From the NCBI RefSeq assembly GCF_001938565.1, contig NZ_MSYM01000013.1:993496-1057495 (forward strand): 64,000 nucleotides of DNA. Reading direction: 5' to 3'. The notes below the pieces were generated by a model, which saw nothing but the letters and a program-made list of their open reading frames with translations, made no database searches and had not been told where the DNA came from. Origin of the DNA: Rhodoferax antarcticus ANT.BR (GTDB taxonomy: Bacteria; Pseudomonadota; Gammaproteobacteria; Burkholderiales; Burkholderiaceae_C). Positions 34,342-43,900 of this stretch are shown piece after piece. Position numbers and translations under genes: made by a program. The first letter of the stretch is position 1, and each line of letters begins with the position of its first letter.

Positions 34342-36041
34342 GCCTGCCGCTCGAAGATATACACTTTTTCGTCGCGGTCTGCTGGGTGCCGGATAGTTGC
34401 TCGCAACAGCCAGGGTTTACCGGATACAAAGCCCGCAGTGGTTCGGGGATCTTCACCGTCAGCGATCAGCCACGGGCAATTGGCGCCTGTTTCTGAGGGT
34501 CTGAGCGGCAGCTGCCCGTGAAACTTGAAGGCGGCCATCTGACTGCGGCTCAGCCCCAGTGTGGAAACACAGACCGGATTGGCGGGCAAAACGGTGGCTG
34601 CCTGCTGCACCAATGGGGCATAACTGCGCACAAAGTCCAGCAGCGGCAGCCATAGGGTCATGAGCAGCAGCCAGCACAATGCTGCCCCGCCAGCCGGTAA
34701 AACCACACTTTTCCAAAGTGTTGCGCGGTGCCGGCCTACACGCCATTTGACCAGCCAAGCCCATGTCAGGCTTGCGCCTGCTGCTATTAAAAAAGGTATA
34801 AATGAAAAGCTGTGAACAAAGCCGGGAGCAAGCCTCGCGACGTTCATGGCGGGCTGCGCTGGAACCCCGGTTTGCATCGAGATCCACACCACCCAGATGA
34901 TCACCGCGCAGCCGCTGAAAAAGATCAGCGTGAACCAGTCAATCAAAGCGCCCACGCTTCGCTCCAGCGTGGGCAGTGCGAAGGCCGCCAGCGCCGCCAG
35001 TGTCGGCAACGCTAGCAACAAGGAGCGCTGCGCCGAACTGGTGGTGAGGGTTGCTGCAACCGCCACCAGTACAAACCACAGCGGCAGCCACAGATGTCGG
35101 CTGCTCAGACGTGCGCCCAGCAACTGATGCCGCCAGCGCCAAAGTGTCCAGATAGCCAGCGGCCAGGCTGGCCAGGCAAACCACAGGAAAAGACGCCCCA
35201 AGCTTTGCCAGTCGGCCCAATTTGCCTTGGGTAGCTGAATGCGCCACTGCCAGAGATTCAGCCATGTGGCAAGCGTCGCGCAGAGCAGGGTGATGCCCAG
35301 CAAGCCAGCAGCCCGGCGTTTTTGGCGCTGTGGCTCAGCTGACTCCGAACCGGATTCCAGCAGGTAAATGGCGGCGCAGCCTGTGCCCAGAGCCATGGCC
35401 AGGCTTGGGGCGCCAGAGAGTGTCAGACCCACCAGGCCGGTGACAGCAGCCAAGCCGGGGGTGTAGGTGCGGTAAGGTAGCGCCGCTGTGGCATAGAAGA
35501 GTAGTGCTGTGAAAGACAACTGCGCTAGCGCTGGTGTAGTCTCATGACCCAATTGGGCCAGCCCCAGGCAGGCGATAAGCGCCAGCAAGCCACCGTCAGC
35601 GATGGCGCGCGCGTAGTCAGTCGGCTGGGCCTCACCACCGAAGGCAAACGCCACTGGCTGAGCCAGTGGGCTACGGGCCAGGTAGTAAACCCCATACCAT
35701 GTGGCCACCAGCGTCGTCATCAGCATGAGCATGAAGGGCAAGCGCGCCGCCCAGTCGGCACTCAGCCAGGTCGGAGCAGCTTGTATGGCCCAGGCGCCTA
35801 GCCAGTAGGGCAGCAGGGCGTCGACATCTGGGCTGCGTCCACCCAATGTTGGGCGCCACCAATCGGCCGTGCCACGGGCCAGTTCCAGCATGTAGCCCAG
35901 GGCGGTGATGTCCTCGCGCTTCCACGGGCCGCGCCCGAGAAAACCCGGCAGCACATAAGCGGCACAAAACAGCCACAGTGCCAGCCGCGGCAAGCGCCGC
36001 ACAGCGCCTTGTGCCACGATGGCTGGGGTGGGCTGGTTCAT
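34335..36041 (-). CDS. Membrane glycosyltransferase-like protein (GT-C / ArnT-like)
   Basis: 568 residues with about 11-13 hydrophobic helices. The N-terminal LPGFLGRGPWKREDITALGY has the Arg..Glu/Asp first-loop character of GT-C transferases, and a soluble C-terminal part (about 455-568) ends the protein. GT-C proteins such as ArnT transfer sugars from polyprenyl carriers to lipid A or proteins. Acceptor and donor cannot be deduced. It is alone between the convergent phoR and the rpmE terminator. Confidence 0.7.
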   Translation of the reverse strand: MNQPTPAIVAQGAVRRLPRLALWLFCAAYVLPGFLGRGPWKREDITALGYMLELARGTADWWRPTLGGRSPDVDALLPYWLGAWAIQAAPTWLSADWAARLPFMLMLMTTLVATWYGVYYLARSPLAQPVAFAFGGEAQPTDYARAIADGGLLALIACLGLAQLGHETTPALAQLSFTALLFYATAALPYRTYTPGLAAVTGLVGLTLSGAPSLAMALGTGCAAIYLLESGSESAEPQRQKRRAAGLLGITLLCATLATWLNLWQWRIQLPKANWADWQSLGRLFLWFAWPAWPLAIWTLWRWRHQLLGARLSSRHLWLPLWFVLVAVAATLTTSSAQRSLLLALPTLAALAAFALPTLERSVGALIDWFTLIFFSGCAVIIWVVWISMQTGVPAQPAMNVARLAPGFVHSFSFIPFLIAAGASLTWAWLVKWRVGRHRATLWKSVVLPAGGAALCWLLLMTLWLPLLDFVRSYAPLVQQAATVLPANPVCVSTLGLSRSQMAAFKFHGQLPLRPSETGANCPWLIADGEDPRTTAGFVSGKPWLLRATIRHPADRDEKVYIFERQAQ

Positions 36042-36079
36042 GGCTTAAGACGGGCGCAGGGTGCGGTCATTGCGCACAA

Positions 36080-36114
36080 GAAAAAGGCAGCTCGGAATAA
36101 CCCGGCTGCCTTTG
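36080..36114 (-). terminator. Terminator of the trxA-rho-rpmE strand
   Basis: On the minus strand AAAGGCAGC-CGGGTTATTCCGA-GCTGCCTTTTTC: a 9-bp stem with a U-rich 3' side, about 20 bases past the rpmE stop. Confidence 0.88.
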
Positions 36115-36132
36115 GCAGAGCGCTAAAAGTGC

Positions 36133-36390
36133 TTACTTGGCGGCAGTTTTGCCGAAGCGGTTGCGGAAGCGCTCGACGCGCCCACCCATGTTGTCCACAG
36201 ACTTTTGTGTGCCGGTGTAGAAGGGGTGCGACTCGCTGGAGGTGTCGAGCTTGTACAAGGGCAGTTCACGGCCGTCTTCCAAGGTGATCTTTTCTTTGGC
36301 GCTGACACAAGAGCGGGTGACGAATTTAAAGCCGTTGGACAAGTCCTGGAAGCAGACTTCGCGGTAATTGGGGTGAATGCCTTTTTTCAT
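36133..36390 (-). CDS. rpmE2: Ribosomal protein bL31 type B
   Basis: 85 residues: [55 protein letters not shown] and [11 protein letters not shown]. The zinc-binding CXXC of type A bL31 is absent and the length is that of the zinc-independent type B form. It follows rho on the same strand (112 bp) and ends at a strong terminator. Confidence 0.95.
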   Translation of the reverse strand: MKKGIHPNYREVCFQDLSNGFKFVTRSCVSAKEKITLEDGRELPLYKLDTSSESHPFYTGTQKSVDNMGGRVERFRNRFGKTAAK

Positions 36391-36502
36391 GTGATCTCCA
36401 TCAGTTGCGTTAGCCGCGTCAGCCCTTGCACAAACCCGATGTGCAATTCAAAGCCGCTCGTACTTATCGCGAAAAGCCTCAGATTATAAACCAGCCAAAT
36501 GA

Positions 36503-37768
36503 TTAGCCGCCACGACGCATCATGTCGAAAAACTCGCTGTTGTTCTTGGTGGCCTTCATTTGTTTTAAGACCATTTCCATGGACTCTATTTCGTCCATGT
36601 TGTATAAAAACTGACGCAGGATGCGGGTTTTTTGCAGAATTTCCGGTTGCAGCAGCAACTCTTCGCGGCGCGTGCCACTGCGGTTGAGTTGGATCGACGG
36701 GAACACGCGCTTTTCATACAGGCGGCGGTCCAAGTGGATTTCCGAGTTGCCCGTACCCTTGAATTCTTCAAAAATCACTTCGTCCATGCGGCTGCCGGTG
36801 TCAATCAGCGCGGTGGCGATGATGGTCAGCGAGCCGCCTTCTTCCACATTGCGCGCGGCACCCAGGAAGCGCTTGGGGCGTTGCAGCGCGTTGGAATCCA
36901 CACCGCCGGTCAGCACCTTGCCACTGGACGGCACCACGTTGTTGTAAGCGCGGGCCAGTCGGGTGATGGAATCCAGCAGAATCACCACGTCTTTTTTCAG
37001 CTCGACCAGACGTTTGGCGCGTTCGATCACCATCTCGGCCACATGCACATGGCGTGCAGCGGGTTCGTCAAAAGTCGAGGCGATCACCTCGCCTTTGACG
37101 GTACGCTGCATCTCAGTCACTTCCTCGGGGCGCTCATCCACCAGCAGCACCATCATGTGAATATCAGGATAGTTGGCCGAAATGGCGTGGGCAATGTGCT
37201 GCATCATCACCGTTTTTCCGCTCTTGGGCGGTGCCACCAGCAGGGCGCGCTGGCCTTTGCCGATGGGCGCAATGATGTCGATGATGCGCCCGGTGATGTT
37301 TTCTTCGGTCTTCAAGCCATCCTGCTCCAAGCGCATTTGCACCTTGGGAAACAGCGGCGTCAGGTTTTCAAACATCACCTTGTGTTTGTTTTCCTCGGGG
37401 CCGCCGCCGTTGACCTTTTCCAGCTTGTTCAAGGCAAAGTAGCGCTCGCCGTCTTTCGGCGTGCGCACTTCGCCTTCAATCATGTCGCCGGTGTGCAGGT
37501 TAAAGCGGCGCACCTGGCTGGGGCTGATGTAGATGTCATCGGTGCTGGCGGTGTAGCTGGTGTCGGGGCTGCGCAGGAAACCAAAACCGTCGGGCAGAAT
37601 TTCGAGCACGCCGTCGGCAAAAATCTGCTCACCCGCACGGGCGCGCTTTTTGATGATGGCAAACATCAGCTCCTGTTTGCGCATGCGCCCAGTGTTTTCA
37701 ATCTCAAGATCTTCAGCTTGCTTGAGGACTTCTGACACGTGCAGTGCCTTGAGTTCATTTAAATGCAT
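36503..37768 (-). CDS. rho: Transcription termination factor Rho
   Basis: 421 residues from ATG 37768 ([20 protein letters not shown]). RNA-binding cold-shock domain ([20 protein letters not shown]), P-loop [37 protein letters not shown]-loop [16 protein letters not shown]-loop region [20 protein letters not shown]. It is a hexameric RNA helicase terminating untranslated transcripts. The upstream in-frame ORF to 37891 is not homologous. A 205-bp leader separates it from trxA, where rho autoregulation usually occurs. Confidence 0.97.
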   Translation of the reverse strand: MHLNELKALHVSEVLKQAEDLEIENTGRMRKQELMFAIIKKRARAGEQIFADGVLEILPDGFGFLRSPDTSYTASTDDIYISPSQVRRFNLHTGDMIEGEVRTPKDGERYFALNKLEKVNGGGPEENKHKVMFENLTPLFPKVQMRLEQDGLKTEENITGRIIDIIAPIGKGQRALLVAPPKSGKTVMMQHIAHAISANYPDIHMMVLLVDERPEEVTEMQRTVKGEVIASTFDEPAARHVHVAEMVIERAKRLVELKKDVVILLDSITRLARAYNNVVPSSGKVLTGGVDSNALQRPKRFLGAARNVEEGGSLTIIATALIDTGSRMDEVIFEEFKGTGNSEIHLDRRLYEKRVFPSIQLNRSGTRREELLLQPEILQKTRILRQFLYNMDEIESMEMVLKQMKATKNNSEFFDMMRRGG

Positions 37769-37973
37769 GGAATGACGCTGTAAGGGAGGGGAGGTGCAAA
37801 AACGGGGGAGGGTTGGCGGCTGGACTTGGTGTGTTGAAGTCGCATGAGCCTCTGCCGCAGACTTTGCGTAACCCTTGTTGGGGGTAGGCAAGTCGATGAA
37901 TTATGACAGGAAAAATCCCTGCTTTGGCGCGCCGGGTGCGCGCAGGCCCGCTGGGCCTGCCTTCACAAAAACA

Positions 37974-38306
37974 TCAAACCAGTTGCTGGTCGATGAAAGC
38001 GGTGAGTTGTGACTTGCTCAGGGCGCCAACCTTGGTGGCGGCAAGTTGGCCGTTCTTGAACAGCATCAGCGTCGGAATGCCGCGGATACCAAACTTGGCG
38101 GGAATGTCGCGGTTCTCGTCGACATTCATTTTGGCGATCCGCACTTTGCCTTCATAAGCGATCGATACTTCGTCCAAAATCGGCGCGATCATTTTGCAGG
38201 GACCGCACCACTCAGCCCAATAGTCCACCAGCACTGGGAGGGTGGATTGCAGGACATCGTTTTCGAACGACGCGTCAGACACATGTTTGATCAGTTCACT
38301 GGCCAT
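37974..38306 (-). CDS. trxA: Thioredoxin 1
   Basis: 110 residues with the active site [17 protein letters not shown] (Cys34, Cys37), the cis-proline loop [15 protein letters not shown] and FIDQQL at the C-terminus. It is the general cytosolic disulfide reductant. Upstream of rho in the order trxA-rho common in proteobacteria, and divergent from the flavoprotein gene at 38384. Confidence 0.97.
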   Translation of the reverse strand: MASELIKHVSDASFENDVLQSTLPVLVDYWAEWCGPCKMIAPILDEVSIAYEGKVRIAKMNVDENRDIPAKFGIRGIPTLMLFKNGQLAATKVGALSKSQLTAFIDQQLV

Positions 38307-38383
38307 GTTTTTTCCTCTTGAATATAAAAAGTAGCGTTTGTTGAAATTGTGACAGAAATCATTTTTAGAAAGTTATTAGAAAG

Positions 38384-39637
38384 ATGAAGCATGCAATCGT
38401 GGTGGGCGCGGGGCCAGCTGGCCTGATGGCTGCCAGTGTTTTAGCGCGCAATAGCGTGGCTGTGAGTGTCTATGACGCCATGCCCAGCGTAGGGCGCAAG
38501 TTTTTACTGGCGGGCAAAGGCGGGCTGAATCTGACCCATTCGGAGCCAGCCGACCGGTTTGCAGCACGCTACGGCGAGCGGCGGAACCAGCTGGAGGCCA
38601 TCTTCAACACCCTGGATGCGAGCGGCATACGCGCCTGGGCGCTGGCGCTGGGTATTGAAACCTATGTTGGCAGCTCCGGGCGGGTGTTCCCGGTGGATAT
38701 GAAGGCTGCGCCTCTGTTGCGCGCCTGGCTGCACCAGCTTCGCCATCCGCAAAGTGGCTCTGCCGTGCAATTTCTCATGCGCCATCGCTGGACCGGATGG
38801 CGCACCGATGGTGTGGATGCCACCCACCTGCAGTTTGAGACCCCAGAAGGCCCCAAAAACGTGCAGGCCGATGCCGTGGTGTTGGCCCTGGGCGGTGGCA
38901 GCTGGGCGCGCCTGGGTTCCAACGGCGCCTGGGTGCCCTGGTTGCGTGACAAAGGTGTGGCGGTGGCACCGCTGCTGCCCGCCAATTGCGGCTTTGACGT
39001 GCAAGGCGGCTGGAGCAGCTACTTTGCCAGCCGCTTTGCCGGGCAGCCGTTCAAGTCGGTGGCGATCAAGCTGACCACCGCCAACGGGGTGAGCTTTCAG
39101 CGCCGCGGCGAGTTTGTGGCCACCGAGACCGGTGTCGAGGGCAGTCTGATCTACGCTGTCGCGCACCTGCTGCGCGACGACATCATCGCCCGGGGCGAGG
39201 TGACGTTTGCACTGGACTTGTTGCCGGACCGCTCCGCCGAGTGGGTGCTGGCCGAGGTGTCGCACCCACGCGGTGCGCGCTCGCTCTCAAGCCACCTGAA
39301 AAGCCGGTTGCACATTGATGGCATCAAGGCGGCGATTTTGCATGAGCGTCTATCCAAAGAGCAGATGCATGACCCTGCGCAGTTGGCCACTGCCATCAAG
39401 GCCTTGCCGGTGACATTGCAGGCCACGCGACCCATCGACGAGGCCATCAGCACCGCTGGCGGCGTGCTGTTTGAAGCCATGAACCCGCAACTCATGCTGC
39501 AGGCGCTACCGGGTGTCTTTTGCGCCGGTGAGATGCTCGACTGGGAGGCCCCCACCGGCGGCTACCTGCTCACCGCCTGCCTGGCCAGTGGTGCTCATGC
39601 GGGGCAGGGTGTGCTTGAGTATTTACAAGTAAAATAG
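38384..39637 (+). CDS. HI0933/YhiN-family flavoprotein (TIGR03862-like)
   Basis: 417 residues. N-terminal Rossmann FAD motif AIVVGAGPAGLMAASVLARN, then GRKFLLAGKGGLNLTHSEP, VVLALGGGSWARLGSNGAW, RRGEFVATETGVEGSLIYAV, and the C-terminal FAD loop GVFCAGEMLDWEAPTGGYLL. Known relatives (BaiN, HI0933) bind FAD and act as NAD(P)H-linked oxidoreductases; the substrate here is unknown. The last codons run into a dispersed repeat. Confidence 0.88.
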   Translation: MKHAIVVGAGPAGLMAASVLARNSVAVSVYDAMPSVGRKFLLAGKGGLNLTHSEPADRFAARYGERRNQLEAIFNTLDASGIRAWALALGIETYVGSSGRVFPVDMKAAPLLRAWLHQLRHPQSGSAVQFLMRHRWTGWRTDGVDATHLQFETPEGPKNVQADAVVLALGGGSWARLGSNGAWVPWLRDKGVAVAPLLPANCGFDVQGGWSSYFASRFAGQPFKSVAIKLTTANGVSFQRRGEFVATETGVEGSLIYAVAHLLRDDIIARGEVTFALDLLPDRSAEWVLAEVSHPRGARSLSSHLKSRLHIDGIKAAILHERLSKEQMHDPAQLATAIKALPVTLQATRPIDEAISTAGGVLFEAMNPQLMLQALPGVFCAGEMLDWEAPTGGYLLTACLASGAHAGQGVLEYLQVK

Positions 39638-39693
39638 CCTTCTAGCCCTTATGTCATAAGCGCCAATAGCTATATTATTTGTAGCTATTGGCG
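39631..39693. repeat. Dispersed repeat copy with terminal hairpin, left border of accessory block
   Basis: TTCTAGCCCTTATGTCATAA then GCGCCAATAGC. It ends in a perfect hairpin: 12-bp arms at 39661-39672 and 39682-39693 with a 9-nt loop. It has the same order as the copy at 43817-43888: repeat, hairpin, then the reverse-strand 3' end of a dehydrogenase gene. Confidence 0.85.
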
Positions 39694-39703
39694 AACCTTC
39701 GAC

Positions 39704-39772
39704 TTATTGCGCTACGCAGCCGCCATCCATATTCCAGGCTGCGCCGCGTGCGCCGTTGTTGATCAACCAGGA
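39704..39772 (-). pseudogene. Remnant of a 3-hydroxybutyrate dehydrogenase 3' end
   Basis: On the minus strand this reads WLINNGARGAAWNMDGGCVAQ-stop, matching the C-terminus NNVRGVAWNMDGGWVAQ-stop of the intact gene at 43901-44671. Only about 20 codons remain; upstream of them the sequence becomes the unrelated 314-residue gene. DNA identity to the intact copy is moderate, so the two are not a fresh duplication. Confidence 0.75.
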
Positions 39773-39777
39773 CGACA

Positions 39778-40722
39778 TCACGGTGACGAGTCTGCCCGCT
39801 GGGCGTGAGCTGGCTTGCACGGTACGGTGACAAGATCACAGGGCAACAAGCGAACTTCAATGGCTTGCGGCGCAACGCTGGCCGACCAGGCTTGGCGCAA
39901 GCAGGCCACCAGACGGCGACCGGCCCCCTCGCAGGCATCACGGTCTTCCTCGTGTAACAGGAAAAAATCGTTTTTCAGATTTGGGTCTGGTATGAGCGTC
40001 CAGCCGCGTTTTACAAAAGTCATCCACGTCTCAAACGCATCCCGCGTCCGGCCATCGGGGAGAAGTCGGGTTGGCCAACTTCCGCCATGCTGACCGTTTA
40101 TGAAGTAACACTCGTCGCCCACAAAACCAAATTCCAGAAGGCTACCGGGCGGCAACACAGGCACCAGAGGAAGCCTTGACAGGTGTTGCAGCGCAGGCCG
40201 TAGCGGCTCGAACTGATGCCAACCCGCGGGCTGAAGCTCATAGACCTGCAAGTCGAGATCGGCCGCCTCAACCTCGCGCCACATGGCAAACAGGTCAGCC
40301 TCGTACTGAGCACGTTCAAAGTGCAGCTCCAGCCCTCTGCCACACCGGGGCATGTCGGGGTGGATGTGAATGTCGTATTTTTCCCAGTCCAGATACCAGA
40401 CGATCAGGTCAGCGCCGGGGTGCGACACATAGACACATTCGTTGATCTCAGCGTCCGGGCCATACCCACAACTGGAGGTCAGCACGTCATACCCACCTGG
40501 CGTTTTGGCGCTATACAGCAGTTGCACCAAGTCAAGTACCACCTCGGTGTCCGCAGGTGCCAGCCAGGGCATGCTTGGCAAAAAGCGGATGATTTGCTCG
40601 TTGCCCACATCGGGTTGCTTGGCATCGGTGTACATCAACAGCTCCCGGTCGAGCTTCCAGCCCAAGCGCGTAGGCAGGGGTACCGGGTCAGGTGCGGGTG
40701 TAGTGGTAGCTGGCATGGTCAA
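39778..40722 (-). CDS. Hypothetical protein (314 residues)
   Basis: I do not recognise a family. The protein is soluble, acidic and rich in Trp/Tyr: PTRLGWKLDRELLMYTDAKQ, YDVLTSSCGYGPDAEINECV, IVWYLDWEKYDIHIHPDMPR, LLEFGFVGDECYFINGQHGG, and KNDFFLLHEEDRDACEGAGR. No signal peptide or membrane segment is seen. The start is ATG 40722 or 40716. It lies in the block bordered by the duplicated dehydrogenase end, beside the broken methyltransferase, so acquisition by transfer is likely. The frame is intact over 945 bases. Confidence 0.6.
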   Translation of the reverse strand: MTMPATTTPAPDPVPLPTRLGWKLDRELLMYTDAKQPDVGNEQIIRFLPSMPWLAPADTEVVLDLVQLLYSAKTPGGYDVLTSSCGYGPDAEINECVYVSHPGADLIVWYLDWEKYDIHIHPDMPRCGRGLELHFERAQYEADLFAMWREVEAADLDLQVYELQPAGWHQFEPLRPALQHLSRLPLVPVLPPGSLLEFGFVGDECYFINGQHGGSWPTRLLPDGRTRDAFETWMTFVKRGWTLIPDPNLKNDFFLLHEEDRDACEGAGRRLVACLRQAWSASVAPQAIEVRLLPCDLVTVPCKPAHAQRADSSP

Positions 40723-40855
40723 TTGGCTTGGAATCAGAAGACTGCAGGTCTGTGTTCAGCAGGGCCAATGCTATGCTTTAAAAAGCATGCTGTCTTTTAA
40801 AAATATGGGCTAGAGCATATTTTCATTCCTGACTTTAGCCTCAGTCGGCTCCTTG

Positions 40856-43812
40856 TTAGCGATCCCGCGGGCGGCGTTTTGGCTTATCGGTGGGTAGCCG
40901 GCTGGTGAGTTTCTGGTACATCTCGAAAAGGAAGGCCACGCGCTCGGCGTCGCTTTTATAGTTTTTTTTGCCACCACTGGCCTCGTAGACCTTGTCCACG
41001 GCGGCGTCGAGTTTCTGGTGCGCCTTGAGCAACTCGGGCGGCATGGTCAGGGGGTCATACAAATCCGCCAGTGTGGCAGGCTGCGGCCCGGACTGGAACT
41101 GGGCGCGGGCATCGAGCACGGCTTGCGCTGCAGTTTCAATAGCTGCTTGCGCTTTATCTATATGGGCTAGAGGCTGATTTTACTCTGAACTTTGTGCTAG
41201 ATCGGGCCAGGGGAAGTTGTTGTAGACGATGGTGTTGGAGTAGCGGTAGTCGCTTTTCAGACGACCGCAGGTAAAACGCATCCATGCGTTGTGCATGGTG
41301 CATGACAGGATGCCAAAGTGGAAAAGGGTGGCGTCAGGCAAGCTGTAAACCAGATTGCTGACGATGACTTCTGCACTGATGAAGCCAATGGGCACGTAAG
41401 TTCGCCGTTCGGATGACACGCTGGGAACCAGCAGGTAGTCGCTTTGCGGCTGTCGTAATTCCGCAAACAAAGCGGGTACTTTCGCGTTTTCACGCGTCGC
41501 CACCTTTGAACTCGCTGCTCGCATAGCTTTGACAGCTTGCACGCGTCGCACGACTTCTGGCAATTGCCGAAGCTCGCTGGGCGGACAATCGACGAGCCAC
41601 AAGCACCAACGCGCTGTCCCATTGATAAATTCGTCGGCACCCAAGAATGGTCGAACCCACTTTTCGGCTTTTGGTTCAATGACGATGAGGCGGTTTTTAT
41701 CCTCATCGGACAAAACCAAATTGCCTGCATCGGTTGGCTTGCTGCCATTTACCAACTCGATAACCTCACAAATCGGTGTTCGACGCTTACTGAGCGCCAC
41801 ATTTGGCGCATCGACCAAATAAGGGTTGATATTGGCTACCGCAACCGCGTGTGGGGCACCTCGGATGTCGTCGTATTCAAAAATGACTTTGTCTGGTCGG
41901 TCTTGCAAGCCAAAGCCGATGATGACGCAATGGACAGCGGCGTTGCCCAAGGCTTCGTTGCTCCAGCTGAATGTGCGGTGCGCAAAGTGGATGTGCACAC
42001 CCTGCGCCAGCAGCCAACCCCACAACCCCACAACACGCCTACCTGTTCACCTTGGGTGATGCTGTTGGTCGAGACAAAGGCGCACCGGCCTTGGCTGTCT
42101 GGCAGAGCCAACTCCTGAGGTGTGGGTGGTGCGGATGTCGGGGGCGATTTCAAAAAGCGAAGCGTATGAGCCCCCGGCATCTGCGCCGCCCGCGCCGGTG
42201 CGGCCACATGCAAATACTTCGCCGCTTTCACATACCAAGCTGCAACATAGTCTAGGTCTCCTGCGCCATTGATCCCGTGCATCACCAGTTCAAGGTCCGT
42301 CTTTTGGCCTTTGGACTGGTAGGACTTGCCCAAAAACGGCGGATTCCCCAGCACAAAGCTACACCGCTGCGCTGGCAACACCTCATTCCAATCCAACGTG
42401 AGCGCATTACCATGCACAACATGCGGCGTGGTCTTGAGGGGAATACGCGCAAAGTACAGGCCAAACTCCTCACTCACCCGTAGGTTCATCTGGTGGTCCA
42501 TCAGCCACAAGGCTACCTGCGCAATCTGCGCCGCAAACTCTTCAATCTCGATACCGTAAAACTGATCGACGTTGACACCAATCAGGCTGTGCACGTCCAG
42601 CGTCTGCTGGCCCGAGGTGTCACTGGCGCGCAGCACGGCCAACTCCAGCTCGCGTAACTCGCGGTAACTGATCACCAGAAAATTGCCACACCCGCAGGCC
42701 GGGTCAAAAAATGTCAGCGTGCGCAGCTTCTTGTGAAACTCAAATAGCTTGTTCTTGTTGCCCTTGACCTTCTCAAATTCTGCCCACAGCTCATCCAGAA
42801 ACAGCGGCTTGATCAGCTTGAGAATGTTTTCCTCAGACGTGTAGTGCGCGCCCAGGTTGCGGCGGGCCTTGTCGTCCATGATGCTCTGGAACAGGCAGCC
42901 GAAAATAGCCGGGCTGATGGCTGACCAGTCCAGCGCGCAGGCATCCAGCAGGGCTTCGCGCATGGCCGTGGTGAAGTCGGCCATCGGCAAGGGTTCTTCA
43001 AACAGCTTGCCGTTGATGTAGGGAAAGCCGCCACCTGTTCGTCTAGCGCCTGGCTGCGCTTGTTGGCTGCGTTGCCAACGCCTGCGGCACCGTCGGGCGT
43101 GTTGAGCGTTTGGAAAAGCTGCGCCATGCGCGAGCCCAGGTCTGAGCCGTCGTGCGCGGTGCGCTCTTCAATGAATGTTCGCAGCGCCTGCGCGGGCTGG
43201 AAGATGCCGGTGTCGTCGGCAAACAGGCAAAACAGCAGGCGCACCAGCAGCACTTCCAGCGCGTGGCCACTGTAGCCGCTGGCCTTGAGCGCGTCGTGTA
43301 ACTTGCCCATGCGTTCGGCGGCTTTGATGTTGACCGGGTTTTGCGGCTGGATGGTCTGCACCTTGTAACCCGCTACAAAACCAAACAGTTTGATGTGTTT
43401 GTGCAGGTCTTTCAGGGTGAACTCAACGGTCTCGCCGGTGGACAGGTGGTGCACCCGAAACCGGGCAAAGTCGCAGACGATGACGATTTGCGGCAAGTCA
43501 CGCTCGGCAATGCCCGGGAAAGTACGACAGCGCCTGCGTCAGCGCAGCGTCCAAATTTTTGCCGCGCGACTTTTGTTCGACCAGCAGCATGCCGGGCCAG
43601 AAGAGGTCGACAAAACCGTCGGTTCTGGCGTGTTGGCCGGGCAGCTTTTTAACCGCATGCTCGAAGGTGGCGACACGTTTGTTGGTGATGCCAAAGATTT
43701 CAAAGAAATCAAGCCAGAACGGCTTGCCCTGGCTGTCTTCATTGGCCGTGTCAGCCCAGGTGCGGCTGAACGCATGCGCGCGGGACTTAATTTCGTTCCA
43801 GGAGAGGGGCAC
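40856..43812 (-). pseudogene. Broken MmeI-type (type IIL) restriction-methyltransferase
   Basis: Reading from 43812: an N-terminal nuclease-like domain (DGFVDLFWPG..LLVEQKSRGK, a D..EXK pattern), a spacer (43496 to about 43045), an N6-adenine methyltransferase core with motif I FFDPACGCGNFLVISY and motif IV LGNPPFLGKS, a target-recognition region (VSNLVYSLPDATLFHFGILS, SKTIVYNNFPWP-like YSNTIVYNNFPWPDL), and the C-terminal tail LADLYDPLTMPPELLKAHQK. The frame is broken by an extra C in CCCGGG (43513-43518), an indel near 43040, an 8-bp tandem duplication CCCCACAA at 42018-42033, and a TAA at 41180-41182. Such proteins cut and methylate in one chain; this one cannot be made whole. Confidence 0.9.
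41118..41172. repeat. Dispersed repeat-like stretch inside the methyltransferase pseudogene
   Basis: CAATAGCTGCTTGCGCTTTATC then TATGGGCTAGAGGCTG-like sequence fits the dispersed repeat. On the coding (minus) strand it encodes PLAHIDKAQAAIETA in the frame of the C-terminal domain, just after the TAA nonsense codon. Confidence 0.7.
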
Positions 43813-43816
43813 AGAA

Positions 43817-43888
43817 TTTTATTAACAAAATATGGCTCTAGCCCTTATGCAATATGCGCTAGAAGCTATCTTAAAGATAGCTTCTAGG
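43817..43888. repeat. Dispersed repeat copy with terminal hairpin, right border of accessory block
   Basis: GGCTCTAGCCCTTATGCAAT then ATGCGCTAGAAGCTAT. Perfect 14-bp arms at 43859-43872 and 43874-43887 meet around a single base. It directly follows the stop of the intact dehydrogenase gene (minus strand) and may act as its mRNA 3' hairpin. Confidence 0.85.
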
Positions 43889-43900
43889 CACACCTTCAGC

